From: an uncultured Candidatus Saccharibacteria bacterium | GTDB lineage: Bacteria; Patescibacteriota; Saccharimonadia; Saccharimonadales; Saccharimonadaceae | NCBI GenBank assembly: GCA_945916045.1 | Contig: CAMEGH010000007.1 | Span: 1-13,773 of the forward strand | Length of the DNA stretch: 13,773 nucleotides | Reading direction: 5' to 3' | In this document: positions 6,613 through 12,900 of the stretch, piece by piece | How positions within the stretch are numbered: the stretch's first letter is position 1 | Layout of the letters: each line of letters starts with the position of its first letter | Program-made: the position numbers and the translations under genes | Notes under the pieces: model-generated | What the model was told of the DNA's origin: nothing | The model's database searches: none | The model's input: the letters and a program-made list of their open reading frames with translations, nothing else

Positions 6613-7230
6613 TTAGTCTTTTACAACCGAAAAGTTTGCTTCGCGGGCCAGCGCCACCAACGCTTCTTTTGCGGCAGTTTGCGTAATATCGATGCCGTCG
6701 TTGTGGTTTTGCACCAAGCTAAATTTGTACGATGTGTTGTCTTTTAGTACAATCACCGCCACTTGTTGCTCGGCATCCGTACGGCGCGGCGTAAAGTAGC
6801 GCGCTTCGTCGCCCAATCCGTCAATCGTTTCTTCGCTCGTGCCGGCAAGTGTGTTGGCAGATTCAAGCTCCTCTTTGTTGTCGAAGGCAAGTGCGTTCAC
6901 ATCAACATACACGTCGTGGCCATTTTTCGCAGTTTTTAGCATAAAACGAGCAGTTTCACCCAACATAGCTTCGTCTGCCACCAATGTGCCAGATTGTGTT
7001 GGATTTTGCACGTCGCCTGCCAAGCCTTCAAATGCGCTCGCGACAGCTTCTTTTGTCACCACGCCAACCACGCCAATGTGACGGTCACGATCGATGATCT
7101 GGGTTTCGCCATCAGTTTGGTCACCTGATTGATCTCGGTTGCCAAGCACTATTGAAATCGCGATTGCCGCCGTAATCACCACGAGCAACACAATTCCCAC
7201 TACTATAAATACCTTTTTACGATTCTTCAT
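6613..7230 (-). CDS. Membrane-anchored extracellular protein of unknown function
   Basis: A 205-residue protein. A basic N-terminus (M-K-N-R-K-K) precedes one strong membrane helix at about 7-30, after which an acidic, Gly/Thr/Asp-rich linker leads to a mixed alpha/beta domain of about 150 residues without cysteines. It should be a single-pass anchor with its domain outside. I recognise no family. A faint similarity in pattern to small sensor or lipid-binding domains is not enough to name it. AAGGAA lies 7 nt before the ATG, supporting the start. It sits between dnaK and dnaJ, transcribed in the same direction, but has its own promoter-like site (7261-7289) after the dnaK terminator and no CIRCE, so it may not be a heat-shock gene. 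No terminator follows it, so readthrough into dnaJ is possible. Confidence 0.85.
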   Translation of the reverse strand: MKNRKKVFIVVGIVLLVVITAAIAISIVLGNRDQSGDQTDGETQIIDRDRHIGVVGVVTKEAVASAFEGLAGDVQNPTQSGTLVADEAMLGETARFMLKTAKNGHDVYVDVNALAFDNKEELESANTLAGTSEETIDGLGDEARYFTPRRTDAEQQVAVIVLKDNTSYKFSLVQNHNDGIDITQTAAKEALVALAREANFSVVKD

Positions 7231-7260
7231 GTTTAAATTCCTTATTTTGCTTATGGCTAC

Positions 7261-7289
7261 AGTATAGCGTGCTTTTTGGTTCGTCGCAA
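7261..7289 (-). promoter_or_regulatory. Predicted promoter of the unknown anchored-protein gene
   Basis: On the minus strand TTGCGA (7284-7289), a 17-bp spacer and TATACT (7261-7266). Transcription would begin near 7254, giving a leader of about 24 nt that holds the AAGGAA ribosome-binding site. It lies between the dnaK terminator and the gene. Confidence 0.6.
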
Positions 7290-7306
7290 CTGAGCAATAA
7301 TAGTCA

Positions 7307-7335
7307 AAAGAAAATAGCCAGCGGGGAGCTGGCTA
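7307..7335 (-). terminator. Intrinsic terminator of dnaK
   Basis: On the minus strand TAGCCAGC (7328-7335) pairs perfectly with GCTGGCTA (7315-7322) around a 5-nt loop, followed by a T-rich run broken by one C (7307-7314). It lies 17 nt after the dnaK stop codon. Confidence 0.85.
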
Positions 7336-7352
7336 CTTTTACAAGTACCTAT

Positions 7353-9263
7353 TTACTTCTTGTCTTCGTCGACAATCTCGCCTTCAACTGGCTCGTCTTT
7401 GTCTTTTTTATCAGATGCTTTGTCGTCAGCTTCGCCTTCAGGAGCTTCCTCTTTAGCAGCAGCTTCGTACAATTTTGCACCAATCGGCATGATCTTTTCT
7501 TGCAAGGCTTTCGCGGCAGCTTCGAGCGCGTCTTTATCAGCGTTCTCGTCGTCTTTTACCTTTTTGGCATCAGCCGCAGCATCTTCGATCACCTTTTTAT
7601 CGTCGTCAGAAATCTTGTCTTTGTATTCTGATGGCATTTTTTCTGCCTGATAAATAGCGTTTTCGAGCGTGTTGCGCGCGTCTACCGATTCACGCTTTTT
7701 CTTGTCTTCATCGGCGTGAGCTTCGGCTTCTTTCTGCGCCTTTTCGATATCTTCTTTACTCATGTTGCCACTTTCTTGAATCGTAATCGATTGCTCTTTA
7801 CCGGTACCCTTATCCTTCGCGGTTACGTTCAAAAGACCGTTCGCGTCAAGATTAAAAGTAACTTCAATTTGCGGCACACCACGTGGTGCTGGCGCGATGC
7901 CATCAAGGATAAAACGGCCGAGTGATTTGTTGTCATTCGCCATTTCGCGCTCACCCTGCAGTACGTGGATTTCTACCTGAGGCTGGTTGTCGGCAGCAGT
8001 ACTAAAGGTCTCACTCTTTGAAGTTGGAATAGTCGCGTTGCGTTCAATCAATTTTGTGGTGACGCCACCCATCGTTTCGATACCAAGTGAAAGCGGCGTT
8101 ACGTCAAGTAGCAATACGTCCTTCACATCGCCCGCGAGCACACCACCTTGTACGGCAGCACCGACAGCCACAACTTCGTCTGGGTTCACCCCTTGCATTG
8201 GGTCTTTGCCAAAGATGCTTTTCACCTTTTCTACCACAGCTGGCATGCGGGTCATACCACCCACAAGCACAACTGATTGAATATCGCTGGCTTTCAAATC
8301 TGCGTCGCTGAGCGCCTTTTCAACTGGAATTGCCAAGCGATCGATCAAATCCTTTACCAATTCTTCCAATTTAGCGCGGGTTACCGTGTATTCGAAGTGC
8401 TTTGGTCCTTCTTCATCAGCGGTGATAAATGGCAGGTTCACTTCGTAACTATTCGTGCTTGAAAGCTCTTTCTTAGCTTTTTCAGCTTCGTCTTTCAGGC
8501 GCTGCATAGCTGCTTTGTCCTTCTTTAGGTCAACGCCTTCTTCCTTCTTGAACACTTCCAGGAAGTGGTTCACAATGCGATTGTCGAAGTCTTCACCACC
8601 AAGGTGCGTATCACCGTTGGTTGAGCGAACTTCAAACACGCCGTCGCCAAGTTCAAGGATGGACACGTCAAACGTACCACCACCAAGGTCGAACACAGCG
8701 ATTTTTTCGTCCTTACCGCCTTCAAGGCCGTAGGCAAGGGCGGCTGCGGTTGGTTCGTTAATAATACGCTTTACTTCAAGGCCGGCAATTTTACCAGCAT
8801 CTTTAGTTGCTTGGCGCTGCGAATCGTCAAAGTATGCCGGCACGGTAATTACCGCTTCGGTGACTTTTTCGCCCAAGTAGGCTTCGGCGTCGGCTTTAAT
8901 TTTGCCAAGAATCATGGCAGATACTTCTTCTGGCGTGTATTTTTTGTCACCAAGTTTTACGGCCACAGAATTATCGTGCTTAACGATTTCAAACGGCATA
9001 ATGTCGATGTCTTTTTGCACTTCGTCGTCGGTAAATTTACGGCCAATCAAACGCTTCACACCATAAATGGTGTTTTTTGGATTAGTTACGCGTTGGCGCT
9101 GGGCAACTTGCCCTACCAAACGGTCGCCTTTTTTATTGACTGCTACCACGCTTGGGGTGGTGCGGTTACCTTCGGCATTTGCGATGACTTCTGGCTTACC
9201 TGCCACCATGTAGGCAAATGCGCTGTTGGTTGTACCGAGGTCAATTCCGATAATCTTTCCCAT
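7353..9263 (-). CDS. dnaK: Chaperone protein DnaK (Hsp70)
   Basis: A 636-residue Hsp70, full length. It binds and releases unfolded peptides in an ATP-driven cycle with DnaJ and the exchange factor GrpE. The nucleotide-binding domain (about 1-380) has phosphate 1 I-G-I-D-L-G-T-T-N-S (5-14), phosphate 2 with D-L-G-G-G-T-F-D (192-199) and the adenosine motif with V-G-G-M-T-R (334-339). The linker D-V-L-L-L-D-V-T-P (382-390) leads to the substrate-binding beta domain and a helical lid that ends in an acidic, low-complexity tail (about 603-636) with a final E-D-K-K. Residues near 76-98 contain the segment found in Gram-negative but not low-GC Gram-positive Hsp70s. AAAGGAG lies 7 nt before the ATG. 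It has its own CIRCE promoter and terminator. No unusual residues were seen in the catalytic motifs. Confidence 0.99.
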   Translation of the reverse strand: MGKIIGIDLGTTNSAFAYMVAGKPEVIANAEGNRTTPSVVAVNKKGDRLVGQVAQRQRVTNPKNTIYGVKRLIGRKFTDDEVQKDIDIMPFEIVKHDNSVAVKLGDKKYTPEEVSAMILGKIKADAEAYLGEKVTEAVITVPAYFDDSQRQATKDAGKIAGLEVKRIINEPTAAALAYGLEGGKDEKIAVFDLGGGTFDVSILELGDGVFEVRSTNGDTHLGGEDFDNRIVNHFLEVFKKEEGVDLKKDKAAMQRLKDEAEKAKKELSSTNSYEVNLPFITADEEGPKHFEYTVTRAKLEELVKDLIDRLAIPVEKALSDADLKASDIQSVVLVGGMTRMPAVVEKVKSIFGKDPMQGVNPDEVVAVGAAVQGGVLAGDVKDVLLLDVTPLSLGIETMGGVTTKLIERNATIPTSKSETFSTAADNQPQVEIHVLQGEREMANDNKSLGRFILDGIAPAPRGVPQIEVTFNLDANGLLNVTAKDKGTGKEQSITIQESGNMSKEDIEKAQKEAEAHADEDKKKRESVDARNTLENAIYQAEKMPSEYKDKISDDDKKVIEDAAADAKKVKDDENADKDALEAAAKALQEKIMPIGAKLYEAAAKEEAPEGEADDKASDKKDKDEPVEGEIVDEDKK

Positions 9264-9314
9264 GATTTACTCTCCTTTTATATATAATTTTATGTAGTTT
9301 CTTCTGATTTCATT

Positions 9315-9341
9315 TTAGCACTCTCTTACGTAGATTGCCAA
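9315..9341. promoter_or_regulatory. Second, degenerate CIRCE element in the dnaK leader
   Basis: TTAGCACTC (9315-9323), a 9-bp spacer and GATTGCCAA (9333-9341), which matches GAGTGCTAA at 7 of 9 positions. One arm is perfect and the spacing is exact. It would start at about +1 or +2 of the predicted dnaK mRNA, so it could act as a second HrcA site, as a 5' hairpin, or be a decaying copy. Confidence 0.75.
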
Positions 9342-9348
9342 TATCTTT

Positions 9349-9378
9349 ATTGTAGCGAATTTAGCACTCGTATGTCAA
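9349..9378 (-). promoter_or_regulatory. Predicted dnaK promoter
   Basis: On the minus strand TTGACA (9373-9378), which is a perfect -35, an 18-bp spacer and TACAAT (9349-9354). Transcription should begin near 9342, leaving a leader of about 80 nt that holds the second CIRCE and the ribosome-binding site. The -35 lies inside the consensus CIRCE, so bound HrcA would exclude RNA polymerase. Confidence 0.85.
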
Positions 9379-9387
9379 GAGTGCTAA
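9361..9387. promoter_or_regulatory. CIRCE operator (HrcA site) of dnaK
   Basis: TTAGCACTC (9361-9369), a 9-bp spacer and GAGTGCTAA (9379-9387): a perfect match to the CIRCE consensus. It begins 6 bp upstream of the dnaK -10 box and contains the -35. The -35 of the divergent esterase gene is about 35 bp away. Confidence 0.98.
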
Positions 9388-9421
9388 TTCACTTTTTTTA
9401 CCTCTGATAGACAAAAAGCAT

Positions 9422-9451
9422 TTGCGTTATAGTAACCATGTGCGGTATGAT
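9422..9451 (+). promoter_or_regulatory. Predicted promoter of the secreted esterase gene
   Basis: TTGCGT (9422-9427), an 18-bp spacer and TATGAT (9446-9451). Transcription would start near 9458, giving a leader of about 37 nt with AAGGA (9483-9487) before the ATG at 9495. The match is moderate. Confidence 0.55.
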
Positions 9452-9494
9452 ATTTCCATACATTGTGATAGAGATAAATAATAAGGAAATTTAC

Positions 9495-11441
9495 ATGAGC
9501 GCACTCAAAAAAGTATCGCGATTTTTACGAAACAATGTCGTGCTTCCGCTGGCAACAATCGCCATTGGTTCGACAGGAATGGCTCTTTACAGCGTAGAGC
9601 AAACTAACGCACAACAGCCGAATATTCCGACTCTTTATGACGAGTTTGGTATCGGCAGCGTAGCACAACACGCCGACCAGACTGGCAGCTTTGCCAGTGG
9701 TCGCAACGATGGCTATGCCCACCAAGAAAACCAAGGTGCCGGCCAAAACGGCGCCGGGACTGCCAACTTACAGGTACGTCAACAAGGATTCAGTGGGTTC
9801 CCGAACGGCATCCACGGCGAAACTTCATATGTTGACGGTGGTGGCGGGCAGCAGCGCGTCGACTTTACTCACCCAGACGACCAACGACGTCCGGTAATTG
9901 TATTTATTCACGGTGGCGGTTGGCGCGGTGACGGCGGGCAGTATAACCAGCAATTCCGCGAACGCGTAGCGGAGCACGGATTCGCCTCGTTCCGCATTCG
10001 CTACCGCTTAATTGCAAACGGTACCTACGGCATCTTTAACGACGTTATGAATTCGATTGAACATCTGCGCAACAACGCCGATACCTACAATATTGACCCA
10101 AACCGCATTATTACCTGGGGCGACTCAGCTGGTGGATCGCTTAGTGTACGTACCGGCGCATCAGGCAAGGCTGGCACTTCAACCGCTGTGGGTTGGTCTG
10201 CACCAACCAACGCATTCCGCAGCTTCCTCTTTTCACCGGCAAGCCTTGCAATTGGCTTTGACCACGCAACCTGCTTCGACACCGGATTCACCGATATCGC
10301 TGGCGACCTTATGGAAATCTACCGCCCGTGGGACTACCTCCTACAGGACCCTGAGCGACTACAGAATCTTTCACCGCAAGAACTAATCGGTTTTGCACAA
10401 GCAAGCTTCCAAGCTGTACAGGTTATCCAAGATAACGACGTTGTCGGGCAACTGCAGTCAAGTCTTGCAGAATGGGGCATCGACGTTAACCGCCTTACAA
10501 ATGCTTACTCGGTCGCTCGTGACTCAGCAAACCGTTTGAACGAATCAGCCGACAGCTTCAACCCAAGCGAAGCAAACACGCAAACCGACACGCCAACATC
10601 AAACTCTGACTTGCAGAAATTCAAAGATGACATTGCCGTCGTGATTGAAGGCCTTGGTACATCAGGAAACGACAGTGCGACTATTAAAAGCGCACAAGAA
10701 CGCCTTCAGGGGGTACTCGATGACCTTCCAGAGAACCCAGGTGAAGAAGGCAATATCACTCTTGAAGAAGGAAAGCAGATCGTTCAAGAAGTAGCTAACG
10801 ACCTAGAAAGCGCTGCCGGATCATCAGACATCAACCAAGAAGGTTCGATCATTAACGACGTGCGTAACTCTGCAGAAGAAAACCCAAGCAACAAAGCAGA
10901 AACACCGCCAACTGATGAAGAAGCCTTGCGTGCTCACCTTGCGATGATTAGCGACGAAGCTTCAGTATCACTCAACGATGCACTCGGCGCAGTTCGTGAA
11001 GGCAATCAGCGTGGAGACCTTACCGAAGAGCAAGCTGCAGAGTTACAATCACTCAGTGAAGTTTCACAGCGCGTTACCTCAGCGCTGCAAGATAATACTA
11101 ACAGCTTTACACGCGAAACAAACAGCGGTGGCTCATCAGGTAACATCCAGTTCAACCCGGTAGAAAAGATTAGCGAATGTGTTGATAACCTTATTCAAAC
11201 ATCGCCAGCCTTGTTTGCAAGCCCTAACTCACCGCCAATGTTCCTTGCAAACGCATCACACGAAACGCTTGTACCACCTGAAGATGCCTATGAAATGCGC
11301 AACAAGATCCAAAGCTTTGGAACACAGGCCGAAGTACTCATCCTTGAAGGTGCAAACCACATGGGATACGACGAACGAGCCGTAGAACCTACACTACGCT
11401 TCCTTCGCCAGGTAAATCACCCGCCGGCTGTCAATCGATAA
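9495..11441 (+). CDS. Secreted alpha/beta-hydrolase (esterase) with a large internal insertion
   Basis: A 648-residue exported hydrolase. A signal peptide lies at about 1-40 (basic start, hydrophobic core, cleavage near T-N-A-Q-Q), followed by a Gly/Gln/Asn-rich stretch. The core begins near 125: oxyanion motif H-G-G-G-W at 139-143 and nucleophile elbow G-D-S-A-G-G with Ser211, as in BD-FAE/HSL-like esterases. The end of the fold is at about 570-640: S-P-P-M-F-L, then S-H-E-T-L-V-P with Glu590 where Asp is usual, and G-A-N-H-M-G with His622. Between lie about 270 extra residues (about 285-555), mostly acidic, Asn/Ser/Gln-rich and helical. The only cysteines (260 and 562) flank this region and might bond. 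AAGGA 7 nt before this ATG decides the start; an in-frame ATG at 9438 lies within the promoter. It is the only plus-strand gene, placed between grpE and dnaK. The substrate is unknown. Confidence 0.9.
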   Translation: MSALKKVSRFLRNNVVLPLATIAIGSTGMALYSVEQTNAQQPNIPTLYDEFGIGSVAQHADQTGSFASGRNDGYAHQENQGAGQNGAGTANLQVRQQGFSGFPNGIHGETSYVDGGGGQQRVDFTHPDDQRRPVIVFIHGGGWRGDGGQYNQQFRERVAEHGFASFRIRYRLIANGTYGIFNDVMNSIEHLRNNADTYNIDPNRIITWGDSAGGSLSVRTGASGKAGTSTAVGWSAPTNAFRSFLFSPASLAIGFDHATCFDTGFTDIAGDLMEIYRPWDYLLQDPERLQNLSPQELIGFAQASFQAVQVIQDNDVVGQLQSSLAEWGIDVNRLTNAYSVARDSANRLNESADSFNPSEANTQTDTPTSNSDLQKFKDDIAVVIEGLGTSGNDSATIKSAQERLQGVLDDLPENPGEEGNITLEEGKQIVQEVANDLESAAGSSDINQEGSIINDVRNSAEENPSNKAETPPTDEEALRAHLAMISDEASVSLNDALGAVREGNQRGDLTEEQAAELQSLSEVSQRVTSALQDNTNSFTRETNSGGSSGNIQFNPVEKISECVDNLIQTSPALFASPNSPPMFLANASHETLVPPEDAYEMRNKIQSFGTQAEVLILEGANHMGYDERAVEPTLRFLRQVNHPPAVNR

Positions 11442-11519
11442 GGAGTAGCAGCTCCGGGCGAAAGCGAACGCCTAGGCGTTTACGCGAGTTGCTTTCCAGC
11501 ACCACGCAAGCACGCTACA
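11442..11519 (+). other. Structured 3' tail after the esterase gene
   Basis: This 78-bp spacer holds several dyads: GGAG/CTCC (11442-11455), the very stable mini-hairpin sequence GCGAAAGC (11458-11465), and a perfect 14-bp palindrome AACGCCTAGGCGTT (11467-11480), extendable by GCG/CGC (11464-11466 and 11483-11485) with a two-base bulge. An alternative stem pairs GAAAGC (11460-11465) with GCTTTC (11491-11496). No ORF or tRNA shape is seen. It may only be a folded 3' untranslated region. Confidence 0.4.
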
Positions 11520-11553
11520 AAAAATATCCGCTTCTCACGAAGCGGATATTTTT
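11520..11553. terminator. Bidirectional terminator between the esterase gene and grpE
   Basis: A perfect 15-bp inverted repeat: left arm AAAAATATCCGCTTC (11520-11534), loop TCAC, right arm GAAGCGGATATTTTT (11539-11553). The A and T ends provide a T run for either direction, so it can stop both the plus-strand esterase gene and minus-strand grpE, which converge here. Confidence 0.95.
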
Positions 11554-11571
11554 ATACATCAAGGTAAATTT

Positions 11572-12135
11572 TTAGGCGTCTGCTACTTCGGCTGTATCGT
11601 CGTTTGCGCCGGCGTTTACCCGCACTTCATTAGCACGCGCCACCTTTACCATCGCTTGGCGAATCATTTTGCCGTTACGCGAATAGCCAGCCTGCAGCTC
11701 TTCTGTCACCACTTCAAACTCGCCTTCAGAATCTTCGTCATACTGCACCGCGTAGTGTCGTTCTGGGCTAAATTCGTCGCCAACTTTGGCATCAATGCGC
11801 TCAATCGAAAGGTCGTTCATGAGCTTTTCGAGCTTTTTGGCAGTGCCCGTAACACCTTTTACCCAAGCGTTATCCGCCAAATCGCTTGGCGTGTGTGCAA
11901 TTGCGCGCTCAAGCGTGTCAATCACAGGCAATAATTTCGTAATCATCGCATCGCCGCCAGTTTGGCGCGCCGCCGAAACATCCGCTTCACTTCGTTTGCG
12001 GTAATTTTCAAAATCAGCCCGCACACGCTGCAAATCAAGCGTCAATTCGCCGTTTTGCTGTTCTAATTCGGCCAATTTGTCTTTCTTCTTGAGCTTTTTG
12101 CCGTCGTCTTTTTTGGGTGTTTCTGGTCGATCCAT
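11572..12135 (-). CDS. grpE: Nucleotide exchange factor GrpE
   Basis: A 187-residue GrpE, the partner that opens the DnaK nucleotide pocket and releases ADP. A Lys/Asp-rich N-terminal tail (1-20) leads into a long coiled-coil helix (about 20-60, with D-F-E-N-Y-R-K-R), then the four-helix dimer region (L-L-P-V-I-D-T-L-E-R-A-I, 68-79) and the beta-wing domain (about 112-170, with V-G-D-E-F-S-P-E-R-H and V-V-T-E-E-L-Q-A-G-Y). An Asn/Asp/Ala-rich tail ends it. Its ATG directly follows the hrcA TAA, and the strong Shine-Dalgarno GAGGAGGT sits at the end of hrcA, so the two are translated as one unit from the hrcA CIRCE promoter. It is separated from dnaK by the convergent esterase gene. The GrpE motifs are all there. 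Confidence 0.97.
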   Translation of the reverse strand: MDRPETPKKDDGKKLKKKDKLAELEQQNGELTLDLQRVRADFENYRKRSEADVSAARQTGGDAMITKLLPVIDTLERAIAHTPSDLADNAWVKGVTGTAKKLEKLMNDLSIERIDAKVGDEFSPERHYAVQYDEDSEGEFEVVTEELQAGYSRNGKMIRQAMVKVARANEVRVNAGANDDTAEVADA

Positions 12136-12849
12136 TTATAATACCTCCTCTAATGTTTTTGCCACCTGGCGAACTAAGCGAATTGTACGGGCGTAACTTT
12201 GGCGGGTTGGGCCAAGCACGCCGATATAACTGCGGTCGCTGTAGGGTGAACGAAATTTGCTGACAATTAAACTTGCGCCGCTGGATTTGCCAATTGGATT
12301 TTCTTCGCCGATATAGACGTTGAGCGGTTCGGCGGGCGCAGCTTCGCGCAGCCACGGCTCAAGATTATCAAGCAAACGCGCGACGGCTTGCGGCGCATCG
12401 CCACCATGCATAAATTCTGGCTGGCTGAACAAATTACCAATACCACTCATGTACAATTGCCCGTCAATTGTGGCAATACCAAGGTTGTGCGTTAATTCCA
12501 CCAAACTATCCACCGCACTACGAATCGCACGATCAGCTTGGCCCTGATAACTACTCACGCGCGCCTCAATCGCTCGCGCATTGCGATCAAGTGCTGGCAA
12601 GGTTGGTGTGTAGGCATTTTCCGTGATTTGATTCACGTAATAGCGGTAACCTTTGTCAGTAGGAATGCGCCCCGCACTAGTGTGCGGCTGCATAATTAAG
12701 CCCATTTGCTCGAGCCGGACCATTTCGCTGCGCACCGTGGCACTACTAACACCAAAAAGCTTCGCCAATGTAACACTTCCCACTGGTGCAGCGATTTCGG
12801 CGTACTGTTCAATAATAGCGATAAGAATCTGCGTTTGGCGATCTGTCAT
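12136..12849 (-). CDS. hrcA: Heat-inducible transcription repressor HrcA, compact form
   Basis: The repressor that binds CIRCE operators, here 237 residues against about 340 in most bacteria. The N-terminal winged helix (1-75) is well kept: V-S-S-A-T-V-R-S-E-M in the recognition helix, then Q-P-H-T-S-A-G-R-I-P-T-D-K-G-Y-R-Y-Y-V. The C-terminal part keeps the late GAF-like strands: G-N-L-F-S-Q-P-E-F (138-146), V-Y-I-G-E-E-N (178-184) and G-V-L-G-P-T-R-Q-S-Y (210-219). What is missing lies between about 126 and 133, where other HrcA proteins have the first GAF strands and the insert domain used for dimerisation. The ATG is preceded by TGCTACAAT with only 6 nt between and no Shine-Dalgarno. Its own CIRCE (12869-12895) implies autoregulation. 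Its TAA abuts the grpE ATG. Confidence 0.95.
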   Translation of the reverse strand: MTDRQTQILIAIIEQYAEIAAPVGSVTLAKLFGVSSATVRSEMVRLEQMGLIMQPHTSAGRIPTDKGYRYYVNQITENAYTPTLPALDRNARAIEARVSSYQGQADRAIRSAVDSLVELTHNLGIATIDGQLYMSGIGNLFSQPEFMHGGDAPQAVARLLDNLEPWLREAAPAEPLNVYIGEENPIGKSSGASLIVSKFRSPYSDRSYIGVLGPTRQSYARTIRLVRQVAKTLEEVL

Positions 12850-12855
12850 GTTTTT

Positions 12856-12884
12856 ATTGTAGCATAATTTGGCACTCTATAAAA
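12856..12884 (-). promoter_or_regulatory. Predicted hrcA-grpE promoter (extended -10)
   Basis: On the minus strand the extended -10 TGCTACAAT (-10 hexamer 12856-12861) is preceded by a weak -35 (TTTTAT, 12879-12884, 17-bp spacer) inside the CIRCE. Six nt separate the -10 from the hrcA ATG, so transcription should begin at the start codon. Confidence 0.7.
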
Positions 12885-12895
12885 GCGAGTGCCAA
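12869..12895. promoter_or_regulatory. CIRCE operator (HrcA site) of hrcA-grpE
   Basis: TTGGCACTC (12869-12877), a 9-bp spacer and GAGTGCCAA (12887-12895). The arms are perfectly complementary but differ from consensus by a compensated A-to-G change at the third position. It starts 7 bp upstream of the -10 box, the same geometry as at dnaJ, and lies just after the gmk stop. Confidence 0.93.
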
Positions 12896-12900
12896 AGAAG

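Noticed and set aside
9438..9494. Upstream in-frame ATG as the start of the esterase
   Set aside because: It lies between the -35 and -10 boxes, has no Shine-Dalgarno, and would put 19 residues before a normal signal peptide. The ATG at 9495 has AAGGA 7 nt upstream.
11442..11519. tRNA or known structured RNA after the esterase
   Set aside because: No acceptor stem, T-loop or anticodon arm can be drawn, and the hairpins do not resemble a riboswitch or known RNA.
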